From: a virus
DNA: 41,944 nucleotides
IMG/VR virus record: IMGVR_UViG_3300009135_000006
Span: 1 to 41,944 of that record
Reading direction: 5' to 3' (one strand)
Shown: positions 16,998-25,612 of the stretch, piece after piece
Position numbering within the stretch: the first letter of the stretch is position 1
How the letters are laid out: every line of letters begins with the position of its first letter
Made by a program: the position numbers and the translations under genes
The notes under the pieces: model-generated
The model's database searches: none
Seen by the model: only the letters and a program-made list of their open reading frames with translations
Told to the model about the DNA's origin: nothing

Positions 16998-19378
16998 TAC
17001 GGTGCATCCGTCCTCGTCCAGCGTTGCCACGTGTTCTCATTCAAGAAGGAGTTGCTTGCAAACGCGACTACCTGAGCCCACTGCAAAGTGAGTGTCCTCG
17101 AATTTGTATCGATGCCACACAAGCCCTGCCAGAAGCCGTACATCTCACCGGTCTGCAGCGCATTGATCAACGCACCTGTCACTCCATTAACCGTTGTCCA
17201 GTACATGTCACCATCTGATGGGCTCGCGCCTGTGTCAGCTCGATACACAATCGAGTAACCCTGACTGCCACCGAAGGTACCTGTTCCCGTGCTTGACCAC
17301 CTGAACTTCAGACCAGTGGCTGCGTTAGGCTGAGTTCCTTGCCACGCTCCCTCCAAAGAATACTTACCCGGCACCAGTTCCATGCCGAAGATGTGGTTGT
17401 CGTTCTGGTAAGTCGTACTGTTGTTGACCGACTCGTCAGCCGTCTTCACACGCTGCACGATGGCAGGTGCGTCGCTTTCAGTGAGCACACGCTCAAAGCC
17501 GGAGGCTGTCAGTAAGTTGTTGACCTCGAAGCCACCGTCACCATCGTCAAGTGTGCGTGCTACTTCGATGGCACCTCCACCCGGCTGGTAATACAGCTTG
17601 ACGTCAGCGTTCGGGTTCAGCTGCACCATAGTGCGCGCCTGACTCAAACTGTCTCGAACAATAAGCTCCAGCTGCGCACTGTCGAGACTGTTTTGGAAGA
17701 CCAAGGTGTTGCTCGACGAGTAACCGATGAACGCCCTGCCGCCGAAAGAGGTGGTCATGAGGTTGATGCCGACAGTGTTATCGGCAGCTCCTCTGAACTG
17801 TGGGTTACCTGCGCCCTGCCGGTAGTTGGTATTGATCGACACGTATGCACTGGCGTGTGTCGTGCTGATTCGGATGAGTCCATCAGCTGCGTTGATCCGG
17901 TTCTGGATGTCCATCTCTTCCGAGAAACTATCCTGACCGATGAACAATGCAACGGTACCGTCCTGATGTGTGAACGCTAGCTCACGAGGCAATGCGTCTG
18001 CGTTAGCATCACTGCGTAACTGCAGCAAGCCACCAGTAGAAGCGAATGCACGGACGTTGCCGCCACTGTCGATCAGGCTGTCAGGCGAAGGCACTACGTC
18101 CTCGATGAGGAACTTGCGCATCGCTGCTGCATCAGCATCATAGACAGCGAGGAAGTCAGCTGCGGTATCGATGGTCGTCTCTGCTGTCAGGTTATCGACG
18201 TCCAGCAAGAGCTGCATGTTCGCTGTGAGATCACCCCCACCAGCCAGACCAGAGAGTGCTTGCGTCTCGATCAGGATGCCGTCAAAGGCAGCGTTCAAAT
18301 TTGTGCGCGCACCTGATGCTGTCGTCGCACTCGTGCCACCCTGCCCAATGGTGATTGGGAACGCTACACTGGTAGATGACGTCGCGTTGATCACGTCGGT
18401 CGCATCGCAGTAAGTAATTACGCTCTGCCCTTGCGGAATAGTTATTCCTGCACCAGCAGCTGTCACTACTTCCAAACTAAACGCACCGCTCGTCTGGTTG
18501 TCTGCCCAGTACTGCTGCGTTGTGTTGGGCACAATGATGCGCCGGTTACCTGTCAAAGCACCTGTGAATCGATAAGAGATTCTGTTGAGATTCGCACCAC
18601 TAAGTACGAAGTCACCAGAGCCCGGTACGGCAAGCGACACGAAGTCGAAAGCAATAACCGACGATGTCGTCAGGCCGACAGTGAACCAGTCAGTGCCGTC
18701 CGTAAAAAGGAACGTACTCGCATCAGGATCAAGATTGATGCTGGCAGCACCGTCGATCTGACCAGCCGCAGGCACGACATTGAGCGTACCGCTGCCAGAG
18801 TTTCGGATCATGCAGAAAAAATTGTCATTCTGTGCCTGCAGGTTGCACGTACCTGCACCTGCTGTGTAGATCAGGCACTTCGCTCTGTCACCTGTGACCA
18901 CGTCGAAAGGTGTTGCAGCTTCGACGTCAGAAGCCATGATCTGTTCGAGCAGAGAACCACTAGGCTGCAGACCTGCACCAGCCAGCGCAGATGAATCAGA
19001 GATCGTAGTACCTGCTCCTAACTGGAACGTAGTCCACGTGCCTGCCTCGGTCGTGTTGTCTGTGAGCACGATGACCCACGCCTGTCCGCTATCGACACTT
19101 TGAATCGTGCCGCCAGTAGCATCACGCAACACAAAATCATCACCTATGCCGTTGACCGTTGTCTTGTTGCCGGTGCTCGCGTTGCGCGCGTCAGGCATGT
19201 CAACGTTAAGGTTAGGTACAGTGCCGTTGATGTCCATGACATCAGCAACGACGTTGACACCTTCGATCTGCTGCTCTCTCGGCCACTGCAACGTGACATC
19301 AACTGCGGTGTCGATGCGGTTGTAGCTAACCAAAGATGGGAATAGTAGGTTGCCGCCAAATACGTCGGTGTAACTCAT
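16997..19378 (-). CDS. Tail fibre / receptor-binding structural protein
   Basis: 793 aa, TGATG-coupled to the SU10-like adaptor. The N-terminus (MSYTDVFGGNLLFPSLVSYN) is typical of phage fibre anchors with FGG-x-FPS-x-SY. Most of the protein is Thr/Ala/Gly-rich short beta repeats. Near residue 620 is GGFEVNNLLTASGFERVLTE, shared with the fibre at 23069-25252. The last 130 residues (YQNDNHIFGMELVPGKYSLE...GTFGGSQGYSIVYRAD) form a compact beta-rich domain that is probably the receptor-binding or trimerising tip. Fibre function is inferred from composition and neighbours. Confidence 0.78.
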   Translation of the reverse strand: MSYTDVFGGNLLFPSLVSYNRIDTAVDVTLQWPREQQIEGVNVVADVMDINGTVPNLNVDMPDARNASTGNKTTVNGIGDDFVLRDATGGTIQSVDSGQAWVIVLTDNTTEAGTWTTFQLGAGTTISDSSALAGAGLQPSGSLLEQIMASDVEAATPFDVVTGDRAKCLIYTAGAGTCNLQAQNDNFFCMIRNSGSGTLNVVPAAGQIDGAASINLDPDASTFLFTDGTDWFTVGLTTSSVIAFDFVSLAVPGSGDFVLSGANLNRISYRFTGALTGNRRIIVPNTTQQYWADNQTSGAFSLEVVTAAGAGITIPQGQSVITYCDATDVINATSSTSVAFPITIGQGGTSATTASGARTNLNAAFDGILIETQALSGLAGGGDLTANMQLLLDVDNLTAETTIDTAADFLAVYDADAAAMRKFLIEDVVPSPDSLIDSGGNVRAFASTGGLLQLRSDANADALPRELAFTHQDGTVALFIGQDSFSEEMDIQNRINAADGLIRISTTHASAYVSINTNYRQGAGNPQFRGAADNTVGINLMTTSFGGRAFIGYSSSNTLVFQNSLDSAQLELIVRDSLSQARTMVQLNPNADVKLYYQPGGGAIEVARTLDDGDGGFEVNNLLTASGFERVLTESDAPAIVQRVKTADESVNNSTTYQNDNHIFGMELVPGKYSLEGAWQGTQPNAATGLKFRWSSTGTGTFGGSQGYSIVYRADTGASPSDGDMYWTTVNGVTGALINALQTGEMYGFWQGLCGIDTNSRTLTLQWAQVVAFASNSFLNENTWQRWTRTDAP

Positions 19379-20022
19379 CAGACTGTATCCCTTGTGACAT
19401 TTCTATCGACAATGCGCTTGAGGTCTTGCCCTTCAAGAATCGCAACGTCTTTCTCGTAAATTGCCTCCCACGTAGGGATGCGTTCGTCGTTCTTTAAAAA
19501 TGGAGTTGCCTGCAGGAGCGCACCATGAAGCAGGGCGTTCGGGGCAAAGTCCGTCGTCCAGTTCGTTTGGTTAGTGCTATCCAGTAACGCAGGCAACTCC
19601 CAATAGCTCACCTCGAACGGATACGCTGCATCCGCTGAAGGTGCGATCAACCAGTTGAAGTAATCGTAGTCAGCATAAAATTTCGGCTGAGCCGTGAGAT
19701 CTTCGTCAGGCCAGTAACGCCGACAGTACTCATACGAACGAGCGAACAAGGGGGTGCGTACCTGTTCAGTGCCCACTCCGAAGTTGATGCTGATGGTGTC
19801 ACGCCAGCGATCAGGCTTCGCTATAACTGATTGACCAATCCCCATGGTGTCTGTGACGACACTGACGAAGCCGAGGATCTTCAATCGGTTCGCCAGCTCC
19901 CGCTCTGCAAGGTTAATCAGGGACGGAAGCTGGTCAAACACAGTCGGATCCACACTCGTACCCCGCTCCAAATATTTTCGGAGATCTTCTTGGAGCGAGT
20001 CGAATGTCATCGAGACAGCCAT
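19378..20022 (-). CDS. Head-to-tail adaptor protein (SU10-like)
   Basis: 214 aa with a good ribosome site (AAGGAG, 7 bases before ATG 20022). MTFDSLQEDLRKYLERGTSV, LPSLINLAERELANRLKILG, KPDRWRDTISINFGVGTEQV, FYADYDYFNWLIAPSADAAY and LLHGALLQATPFLKNDERIP match the widespread podovirus adaptor family typified by phage SU10, which docks under the portal and carries the nozzle. This supports a short-tailed particle. It is coupled to the fibre gene downstream. Confidence 0.8.
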   Translation of the reverse strand: MAVSMTFDSLQEDLRKYLERGTSVDPTVFDQLPSLINLAERELANRLKILGFVSVVTDTMGIGQSVIAKPDRWRDTISINFGVGTEQVRTPLFARSYEYCRRYWPDEDLTAQPKFYADYDYFNWLIAPSADAAYPFEVSYWELPALLDSTNQTNWTTDFAPNALLHGALLQATPFLKNDERIPTWEAIYEKDVAILEGQDLKRIVDRNVTRDTV

Positions 20023-20032
20023 GGGTTACTCC

Positions 20033-20494
20033 TTACGCGTTGGGATCGACGACAGGCTCGTCATCATCCGGCAGCGTATCTTCTGCGGGTGAGGGGTCCG
20101 GAGTTTCAGGTTCTTCCGGTTCCTCGGGGGTTTCAGTTTCGAGTGGGTTGCCTCCTCGATCTACGGGGACAAATTCTTCCTCGGGCTCTTCTTCGCCAAG
20201 CAGTTCTTCCTTCGCTGCCTGCAGACGCGCGTGCGCATCGTCGGACCTTGCGCGCATGACGTCCCACTCACCGGGAGTAGGTGCTCTACCTTTCGCAGCC
20301 ATCTCTTCGATGGTTGCAGTGAACTCCTTGAGGTCGTCGAGCGCATCGTCACCCTGTGAAATCAGGGCACCGAGTATGCCGAGTAGCTCAGCAGCTTGGC
20401 CCATCTTTACGCTGCTGCCACCACCCAGTGCAGGGTTGGACAACACCGTACTCAGACCGTTGATTGCGAGTAATGCAAGTGAAATTGGATCCAT
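20033..20494 (-). CDS. Hypothetical acidic protein near the lysis genes
   Basis: 153 aa from ATG 20494 (AAGGAG is present but about 11 bases upstream). Residues 1-25 are moderately hydrophobic (MDPISLALLAINGLSTVLSN), then a helical section (about 35-105) and a very acidic, Pro/Glu-rich disordered tail (TETPEEPEEPETPDPSPAED). It may associate with the membrane or act in assembly; nothing identifies a function. It is 2 bases from the lipoprotein gene. Confidence 0.66.
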   Translation of the reverse strand: MDPISLALLAINGLSTVLSNPALGGGSSVKMGQAAELLGILGALISQGDDALDDLKEFTATIEEMAAKGRAPTPGEWDVMRARSDDAHARLQAAKEELLGEEEPEEEFVPVDRGGNPLETETPEEPEEPETPDPSPAEDTLPDDDEPVVDPNA

Positions 20495-20496
20495 TG

Positions 20497-20904
20497 TTAT
20501 TGTGCTCCTTTGATGTTTCGAATTAATTCATTCATCAGGGGAGCTAACTCTGTAACCCAATCGTTGAGTTCCTTCGACGCGATAGCAAAGCGCTGTTCGC
20601 TTGTTTCTCCCGCGTCGAATTCTGCTTTCACAATTAAGAACGCTGTGTAAGCGGTGAGCAAACTGTCGGCCACCGGCTTCGCTCGTTCCTCTGCCTGAAT
20701 GATGCGTAGTTTGGCACCACGAGGGATAGCTGGATCTTCAGCAAGATCAGCAGCCGTCTCCTGTAAAATGACAAACGTGCCGTAAGCAGCAAAGGCTCGC
20801 TGCTCTGGCGTTTCCGCTGCCGCAATGGGATTTGCAGTTTGACACCCTGCAAGAGCAAAGAGCCAGAGCATTAACCATGCGTAGCGGTAGTCGAGTTTCC
20901 TCAT
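20497..20904 (-). CDS. Lipoprotein, candidate outer-membrane spanin
   Basis: 135 aa from ATG 20904 (GGAGGT upstream, directly after the holin stop). The N-terminus is a lipoprotein signal: basic MRKLDYRYAW, a hydrophobic core, then lipobox LALAGC-like (FALAGC), predicting acylation of Cys21. The mature part is helical. In a lysis cassette, a phage lipoprotein of this kind commonly acts as the outer-membrane spanin that disrupts the outer membrane after peptidoglycan is cut. It is longer and less Pro-rich than Rz1-type spanins, so the role is probable, not certain. Confidence 0.72.
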   Translation of the reverse strand: MRKLDYRYAWLMLWLFALAGCQTANPIAAAETPEQRAFAAYGTFVILQETAADLAEDPAIPRGAKLRIIQAEERAKPVADSLLTAYTAFLIVKAEFDAGETSEQRFAIASKELNDWVTELAPLMNELIRNIKGAQ

Positions 20905-20905
20905 A

Positions 20906-21142
20906 CTAGATACCTCCATCACCCGATCCTGTGACCTTATTCACCAAGCGACGGGTGGACAACGCTTGATAGTCTTTCAAGAACTGCACACCTGCACCGA
21001 CGATGATGCCGACCCATGCAGCTTGTGTAATCATTCCGAATGTGAACTCGGGATTATTCAAAAAGAGTGCGAGTACTGCGTTGCAGAAACTGATCAACGC
21101 AGCGATCACTGCTCCTGAAATCGTGTTTACGTTAACGCTCAT
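20906..21142 (-). CDS. Holin (two transmembrane segments)
   Basis: 78 aa from ATG 21142 (GGAGGAAAGG upstream), overlapping the endolysin by 11 bases. Two hydrophobic helices are visible, about residues 8-27 (SGAVIAALISFCNAVLALFL) and 36-55 (MITQAAWVGIIVGAGVQFL), followed by a charged tail (STRRLVNKV). Size, topology and position next to the endolysin fit a small class II-type holin that makes the inner-membrane lesion releasing the endolysin. A longer in-frame start at 21184 exists but lacks a ribosome site. Confidence 0.78.
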   Translation of the reverse strand: MSVNVNTISGAVIAALISFCNAVLALFLNNPEFTFGMITQAAWVGIIVGAGVQFLKDYQALSTRRLVNKVTGSGDGGI

Positions 21143-21590
21143 GTCCTTTCCTCCAGCTGTTGATGTACTCGTCCGTCGTGCCACGTCCGAGGTCAGTGTT
21201 GTAGTGCTCCTTCCAGTAAGCCGCTTGCTGTTTTAAGTCACCCGACTGCGGGAGAGGAGCGCGTACACGCCTGTAATGCACACGACACATTGCAACTGCG
21301 TACTTCAAATTCCAGATCAGCTCGCGCGAATCTGGTCCTCCGATTTCTAGGATCGCATGCGAGAGGTTGTCGCGGTAGCGCAGGTAGTTGTCCCAGATGT
21401 CATCATGCGTTGCAGGTTCCATCTGGCACACACCCAGTGCAGGTCCGCTGCCCAACTGTTTGATGTAAACCAATCGGGACTCTTGCAGGCACGTGCCCAG
21501 CACCAGCTCGGAGGCTGCTGCAGAATACAAACCCAGATCTTCGAGCGTTGGCTCGATGATCAGGTCGATAAATTGTTCTCGGTCAATCAA
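21132..21590 (-). CDS. Endolysin, lysozyme/lytic transglycosylase-like
   Basis: 152 aa. The region LGTCLQESRLVYIKQLGSGP, ALGVCQMEPATHDDI has the lysozyme/SLT layout: the catalytic Glu in QES (E37), then G-x-x-Q-M-x-P-x-T. The later AVAMCRVHYRRV and KQQAAYWKEHYNT also fit the fold. It would cut peptidoglycan glycan strands at lysis. No signal peptide or SAR segment is visible, so export likely depends on the holin. It overlaps the upstream gene by ATGA and the holin by 11 bases. Confidence 0.82.
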   Translation of the reverse strand: MIDREQFIDLIIEPTLEDLGLYSAAASELVLGTCLQESRLVYIKQLGSGPALGVCQMEPATHDDIWDNYLRYRDNLSHAILEIGGPDSRELIWNLKYAVAMCRVHYRRVRAPLPQSGDLKQQAAYWKEHYNTDLGRGTTDEYINSWRKGHER

Positions 21591-21934
21591 GATGTATCTT
21601 CCGTTTTCAATTCTTCCTTAGCTTCTTTCAATGCTTCCAGCTCGATTTCCAGATCAGCCAGATACTCTGCGTCGTCCTCTGACCAGTCCGTATCCTGTCG
21701 CTGCCGGAACTTCAACGCTGCGATCTCTTTGCGCAGCAAATTGATGTCACGCGTCAGTAATACGGAGAACGCAGACTTAATTGGTTCAGCCTGCTGTTGT
21801 GCGATGTCTTTGAAGTCTTCGGCCAACGCTTCAGATATGAGAGGCTTCCCCACATACCAGAGAATAGGAGTTACGACCGCAAGAGACGCCACGGTGCTTA
21901 TGATTGCGCTTAGTGAAAATTCTTTTGCGGCCAT
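21587..21934 (-). CDS. Membrane-anchored coiled-coil protein, candidate inner-membrane spanin
   Basis: 115 aa, GGGAGAG ahead of ATG 21934. One N-terminal transmembrane helix (about residues 8-32, SAIISTVASLAVVTPILWYV) is followed by a charged helix from 35 to 110 with strong coiled-coil character (DINLLRKEIAALKFRQRQDT, YLADLEIELEALKEAKEELK). This is the usual layout of an inner-membrane spanin (Rz-like). It precedes the endolysin with an ATGA overlap. It could instead be a pinholin or an unrelated membrane protein. Its partner lipoprotein lies two genes downstream. Confidence 0.66.
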   Translation of the reverse strand: MAAKEFSLSAIISTVASLAVVTPILWYVGKPLISEALAEDFKDIAQQQAEPIKSAFSVLLTRDINLLRKEIAALKFRQRQDTDWSEDDAEYLADLEIELEALKEAKEELKTEDTS

Positions 21935-21945
21935 AACTCTCTCCC

Positions 21946-22257
21946 TTATGCGTCAGCGCTTGGGTCGCCCCCGTTTCCGTTTGCCCCTGCGTCGTCTGCC
22001 GGAGGCTGGTCCCCTTGGGGTAGGGTTTCCACGGGAGCCATAGAGGGGTTTGGCGCACCTCCTGCAATATTTTCCGGGTTAGGATCTGCAAGCACGATTT
22101 CACCATTTGCCAGTGCAGTCAGCATCCCTTCCAAAATACCCAGTGCGCCAGACTTCGCTACCTTCAGCGGCACCGGTAGATCGTCTACCTGCAGTAACGT
22201 CACACCTGCTGCTGCCGCCATCTGAACCTGAACTGCTGTTACTTCTTGCTTTGCCAT
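21946..22257 (-). CDS. Hypothetical small protein
   Basis: 103 aa with a strong ribosome site (AAGGAG). Residues 1-50 are helical and Ala/Val/Leu-rich (VQVQMAAAAGVTLLQVDDLP), while 55-103 are Pro/Gly/Asp-rich and probably disordered (GGAPNPSMAPVETLPQGDQP). No motif identifies it. Its place just before the lysis genes suggests a late role. Confidence 0.65.
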   Translation of the reverse strand: MAKQEVTAVQVQMAAAAGVTLLQVDDLPVPLKVAKSGALGILEGMLTALANGEIVLADPNPENIAGGAPNPSMAPVETLPQGDQPPADDAGANGNGGDPSADA

Positions 22258-22289
22258 TTTTATTTTCTCCTTACTTCACGTGATGTGGC

Positions 22290-23072
22290 TTAGCTGTCGC
22301 CACTCTTAAATGTTGATGAAATTGAAAAGACGTCGCCTGTCCATGTACCACTCAAAGGATAATTACCCGTTGGCGTATCGACTGCAGTCTCTTCAAATTT
22401 GTAACCACACCCAACGACCATACCCTGATCGAAACCGTTGTCGCCAACATTGATAGTGTCGAGCGCAATAATTCCTTGGTCAGTGTTCGAGACGGTTTCA
22501 CCTGACTGCGCTGCCGCACTCTGCTTGGCAGTCAAGAAACCTTTCACCGTGGCTGCGAACCCCCCCGGTGGACCATTCTCTCGGAACATGCTGTTCACAT
22601 TGTCATTATTGATTTGCGAGTTTTCATTGTCGGATGTGATGTTGGCTAACGTCCCTCCCCACACACTGCCTCCAAAAATTGCACAGCCCAAGAAGATCGG
22701 GAAGTTCTGGCCGAAGATTAAACAATCGTCTTCACTGTCTCCACTCGCAAGGCGCGGCTGGATCCCAACAACAAAACTACTAACGCCACTGTCAAAATGA
22801 ATGATGCCACCCGTCGAACTCCAAACCTGAAACGTTGGCGTCCTGATTGTGCCACTCGACTGACCTGCATAACCCGGACCCGCTGCCCAGAAGGCAAGGA
22901 TCAAGTCACCTGCAATCGCATTGCTGTTGTCTAGCGTACGCTGCGCATTGTTAAGTGAGCTACCAAGCCCAGCGGACAAGCTGCTGTAGCTAGTAAACGT
23001 ATAGCCGAACGATGGGGGTGGCCCACCAGCCACGCCCATAGTGCCAAACGGAAATTGGTTATGACTGCTCAT
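22290..23072 (-). CDS. Beta-rich structural protein, candidate receptor-binding or fibre-tip protein
   Basis: 260 aa from ATG 23072, which overlaps the stop of the fibre gene (ATGA). Gly/Ser/Asn-rich with alternating beta strands (AIAGDLILAFWAAGPGYAGQ, TPTFQVWSSTGGIIHFDSGV, GFDQGMVVGCGYKFEETAVD), like the C-terminal receptor-binding or lectin-type domains found after fibre genes. It has no enzyme motif. Being the next gene after a large fibre, it may be a separate fibre tip or attachment protein; this is inference. Confidence 0.65.
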   Translation of the reverse strand: MSSHNQFPFGTMGVAGGPPPSFGYTFTSYSSLSAGLGSSLNNAQRTLDNSNAIAGDLILAFWAAGPGYAGQSSGTIRTPTFQVWSSTGGIIHFDSGVSSFVVGIQPRLASGDSEDDCLIFGQNFPIFLGCAIFGGSVWGGTLANITSDNENSQINNDNVNSMFRENGPPGGFAATVKGFLTAKQSAAAQSGETVSNTDQGIIALDTINVGDNGFDQGMVVGCGYKFEETAVDTPTGNYPLSGTWTGDVFSISSTFKSGDS

Positions 23073-25252
23073 GGAGTGAAGCCGCTCCCCCACTCGTAGT
23101 AGTCGGTGGCCGATGCGCGATAGATCGTTATGACACCTGCCGTTAATGTGCCACCACCGACAGTGTCGGTACCGTCTGCCTCAAACAGGGTCGTACCCGA
23201 TCCCTCAACAATAGTGATGGTGCCTGACGTAGGTGCGAGGATCTGTATCGCTGTGCCCACTTCCCAGTTCGTCGTCGAACCGCTGTCTTCGGTCGTGACA
23301 GTGTAGTTGTTGCTGTCATCATAGAAGAGCACACGGTTGGGCGCGACGTTGTTGGCAGTATTGAAGTTGAATGTTGCGTTCGAATTCTGTCGTGCTTTCG
23401 CGTAGCCGACCGGGAAGTCCTCACCGGTATCGTCGGTGAAGTAAAGATTGTTCGGTGCTGTACTACGGACCCACACCTGACCGTCACCCGCGATGTTCGT
23501 CTCTGCTGCTGCCTGCTCACCAATTTGAAGAACAGGACACGACACGTGCGCAAAACTGGACTGGGCAATCTCGAAGATACCTGAGCCGAAGTCTCCGCCT
23601 GCGATACCGAACTGCAGCGTAGGACCAAGGTTCTGGATGAACGTAGTCGAGTTGTCTGCGCTGTTGCGTAGGTCAAGTTCGCAGCTCGGACCAAACTCAA
23701 CACCCAGAGCGTTGGTGAATTCCCACGAACCAGACATGACGTAATTTGCTGCTGTATCGAAAGCACCTTGGGTCAGATCAAAGTCAGTACCAGCATCGTC
23801 AGTGAACATAGGTTTGTTCGGAGCATCATTGCGCACCCAGAACTGACCGTCACCCGCGACAAATGCTCCTTGGTTTGCTTGCTCCTCCATGTACAGACCA
23901 CCGTTGCCGGTATCCAGACAGATCATCTTATGGGTAGAGCCCATGCCAGTGATCTGCAATGAACCTTGGTTCTGGTCTCCGCCTAGCGTCATTTCTCCCG
24001 ACGCATCGAGGACTATGTACGGTGGGCTAAGCGTGTTGTGGATCCACTCCAACCGATGATTGGGAGCACTCAACCCGTGGTCATCTCGCAGTCCCCAGTA
24101 GTTCGCACCACCGTTATCGACGGACTGCCAGATCAACCAATTCGTTGACCCAGATCCTGAGCCTCCTACTGAAAAGCAGACGCCACCGGGAGGAACGTTA
24201 TTTACCCGTATTACAGGATTAGCACCTGTGCCGGTTTTATCAAAACGGAGTATTCGGTTCGTCAAATCCCACGTGAAGTTAGCGTCACCACCGAACGCAC
24301 CAGCATTGTTGTACTGAACGTTCGTGTCTGCGCCACCCGGAGTGCCACCACTTGGAGGAACGGAATACGCTCCTGTTTCATCAAGGTAATTGGTAGCGGC
24401 ACCACCTGTATTCAGGACTACACCGTTGACCGTCATACCTGTGATCGCAGCATCGAGGTTAACGATTGGGTTCACTGGGTCAGCAGCGTTGACACTTATG
24501 TTCGTGCCACCAACGACGCTGTCTACCTGACCACCAGATGCGAGATCGCTTAGGGTCAGGACTCTCTCAAGGCCTGCGCCCGTCAGCGTATTGTTGACAG
24601 ATAATCCGCCTGCTGCAGGAGCGAGGCTCAATGCAATTTGATCCACTCCGTTGCGAACAATGTCCACTTCCGCACCGGACTGCAGCGTCGTGTTCTGCGT
24701 ACCACCTGACATGCCGAACAGAGCCAGACCGTCATCACGGATACGAATGACATCGTTGCCCAAGTTGACGGAGTACTGGTACTGACCTCCGCCCAGAAGA
24801 TTGTTGTCGATGAAGACGTCGCCATTCGCATTGCGTATCGCGATGCCAGCTTCAGCGACGTAGGTCAGCTGACTGACCAGTTCGAAGCCAATGAGATCTG
24901 CGATCAGTTCAGAGAACGGGTCGTAGTCCATGCCGGTGTTATCCCACCGCAGCATCTGTCCTTCGACCGTGCCGGGGTTAACCGTTGAACCTCCCGGTAT
25001 CGTGATTGTCTTCGTTGAACCAGCACCACTTGCCGTTACGCCTGCGCCAACAAAATTGAGGGTGCTGGCTCCACCTGCAAGAGGAGTACCTTCATCCTCA
25101 ACCACAATGGCAGAGGATAGGTTTATATCGTCAGCCGCAACCTTGCGACTGACTGTCACACCAGCTTCGACAGTCTGCACTTCGAAGAAACTGTTAGGTC
25201 CGTCCAACGGTAACGTCGCAAATGGCAGACCTGAAATTGTTATGTTAGGCAT
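23069..25252 (-). CDS. Tail fibre-like structural protein with internal repeats
   Basis: 727 aa from ATG 25252 (AGGAAG, 6 bases upstream), overlapping the previous gene by 8 bases. Near residue 50 is the module VVEDEGTPLAGGASTLNFVG, AGVTASGAGSTKTITIPGG, shared with the fibre at 28377-30860. Near 220 is GGLSVNNTLTGAGLERVLTL, shared with the fibre at 16997-19378. Two internal copies of AGDGQxWVRxxAPNxxxFTDDxGxDF lie in the C-terminal half. Its composition and neighbours fit a fibre or baseplate-like attachment protein. No chaperone (intramolecular autoprotease) motif was recognised. Confidence 0.76.
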   Translation of the reverse strand: MPNITISGLPFATLPLDGPNSFFEVQTVEAGVTVSRKVAADDINLSSAIVVEDEGTPLAGGASTLNFVGAGVTASGAGSTKTITIPGGSTVNPGTVEGQMLRWDNTGMDYDPFSELIADLIGFELVSQLTYVAEAGIAIRNANGDVFIDNNLLGGGQYQYSVNLGNDVIRIRDDGLALFGMSGGTQNTTLQSGAEVDIVRNGVDQIALSLAPAAGGLSVNNTLTGAGLERVLTLSDLASGGQVDSVVGGTNISVNAADPVNPIVNLDAAITGMTVNGVVLNTGGAATNYLDETGAYSVPPSGGTPGGADTNVQYNNAGAFGGDANFTWDLTNRILRFDKTGTGANPVIRVNNVPPGGVCFSVGGSGSGSTNWLIWQSVDNGGANYWGLRDDHGLSAPNHRLEWIHNTLSPPYIVLDASGEMTLGGDQNQGSLQITGMGSTHKMICLDTGNGGLYMEEQANQGAFVAGDGQFWVRNDAPNKPMFTDDAGTDFDLTQGAFDTAANYVMSGSWEFTNALGVEFGPSCELDLRNSADNSTTFIQNLGPTLQFGIAGGDFGSGIFEIAQSSFAHVSCPVLQIGEQAAAETNIAGDGQVWVRSTAPNNLYFTDDTGEDFPVGYAKARQNSNATFNFNTANNVAPNRVLFYDDSNNYTVTTEDSGSTTNWEVGTAIQILAPTSGTITIVEGSGTTLFEADGTDTVGGGTLTAGVITIYRASATDYYEWGSGFTP
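23411..23518 (-). repeat. Internal protein repeat, copy B
   Basis: Encodes EQAAAETNIAGDGQVWVRST followed by APNNLYFTDDTGEDF in the large fibre-like gene. It matches copy A at 23777-23887, with the core GDGQ(V/F)WVR and FTDD(T/A)G(E/T)DF conserved. At DNA level both copies retain CTGACCGTCACCCGCGA. This appears to be a duplicated folding unit within the fibre. Confidence 0.72.
23777..23887 (-). repeat. Internal protein repeat, copy A
   Basis: Encodes EEQANQGAFVAGDGQFWVRN followed by DAPNKPMFTDDAGTDFD, the N-terminal-side copy of the unit also found at 23411-23518. The copies are about 85 residues apart, which suggests an ancient tandem duplication. Confidence 0.72.
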
Positions 25253-25610
25253 TAGAGGCTTCCTCGTTTCCGTCAATCTCTGACGCTTCCAGCACGCGTA
25301 ACCTGCCATCTTCCGTCGCACGGGGACTGTCACCGAAGGCTTCACGTACACCACCGAGGAAGTTCACGTTTGGATCCGGACCTCCTGTCGTCAGATCCTC
25401 ATCAGGACGATAGAACGGCAACGTGATGCGATCAGCCTGACGCGGTGCAAGACGATACGGATCATAATCATCAAGGTCATCGATGCACACCTTGATACCC
25501 GGACTGTTCGGGTCTGAGTGCAGATCTTCCAAGAAGAACTTGCGCGAGCAACGTTGACAGATGCCAAGCCCGTACGTCGTCTTCCCTGTTGGATCCAAAA
25601 AGATGCTCAT
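25245..25610 (-). CDS. Small virion-operon protein with a Cys motif
   Basis: 121 aa. The N-terminal half (GLGICQRCSRKFFLEDLHSD, PNSPGIKVCIDDLDDYDPYR, LAPRQADRITLPFYRPDEDL) matches a small family found beside adaptor genes in podoviruses, with a CxxC plus a further Cys that may hold zinc. The C-terminal 45 residues are acidic and variable. It begins 2 bases after the adaptor gene and overlaps the fibre start by 8 bases. Function unknown; probably tail or neck assembly. Confidence 0.7.
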   Translation of the reverse strand: MSIFLDPTGKTTYGLGICQRCSRKFFLEDLHSDPNSPGIKVCIDDLDDYDPYRLAPRQADRITLPFYRPDEDLTTGGPDPNVNFLGGVREAFGDSPRATEDGRLRVLEASEIDGNEEASNA

Positions 25611-25612
25611 GA

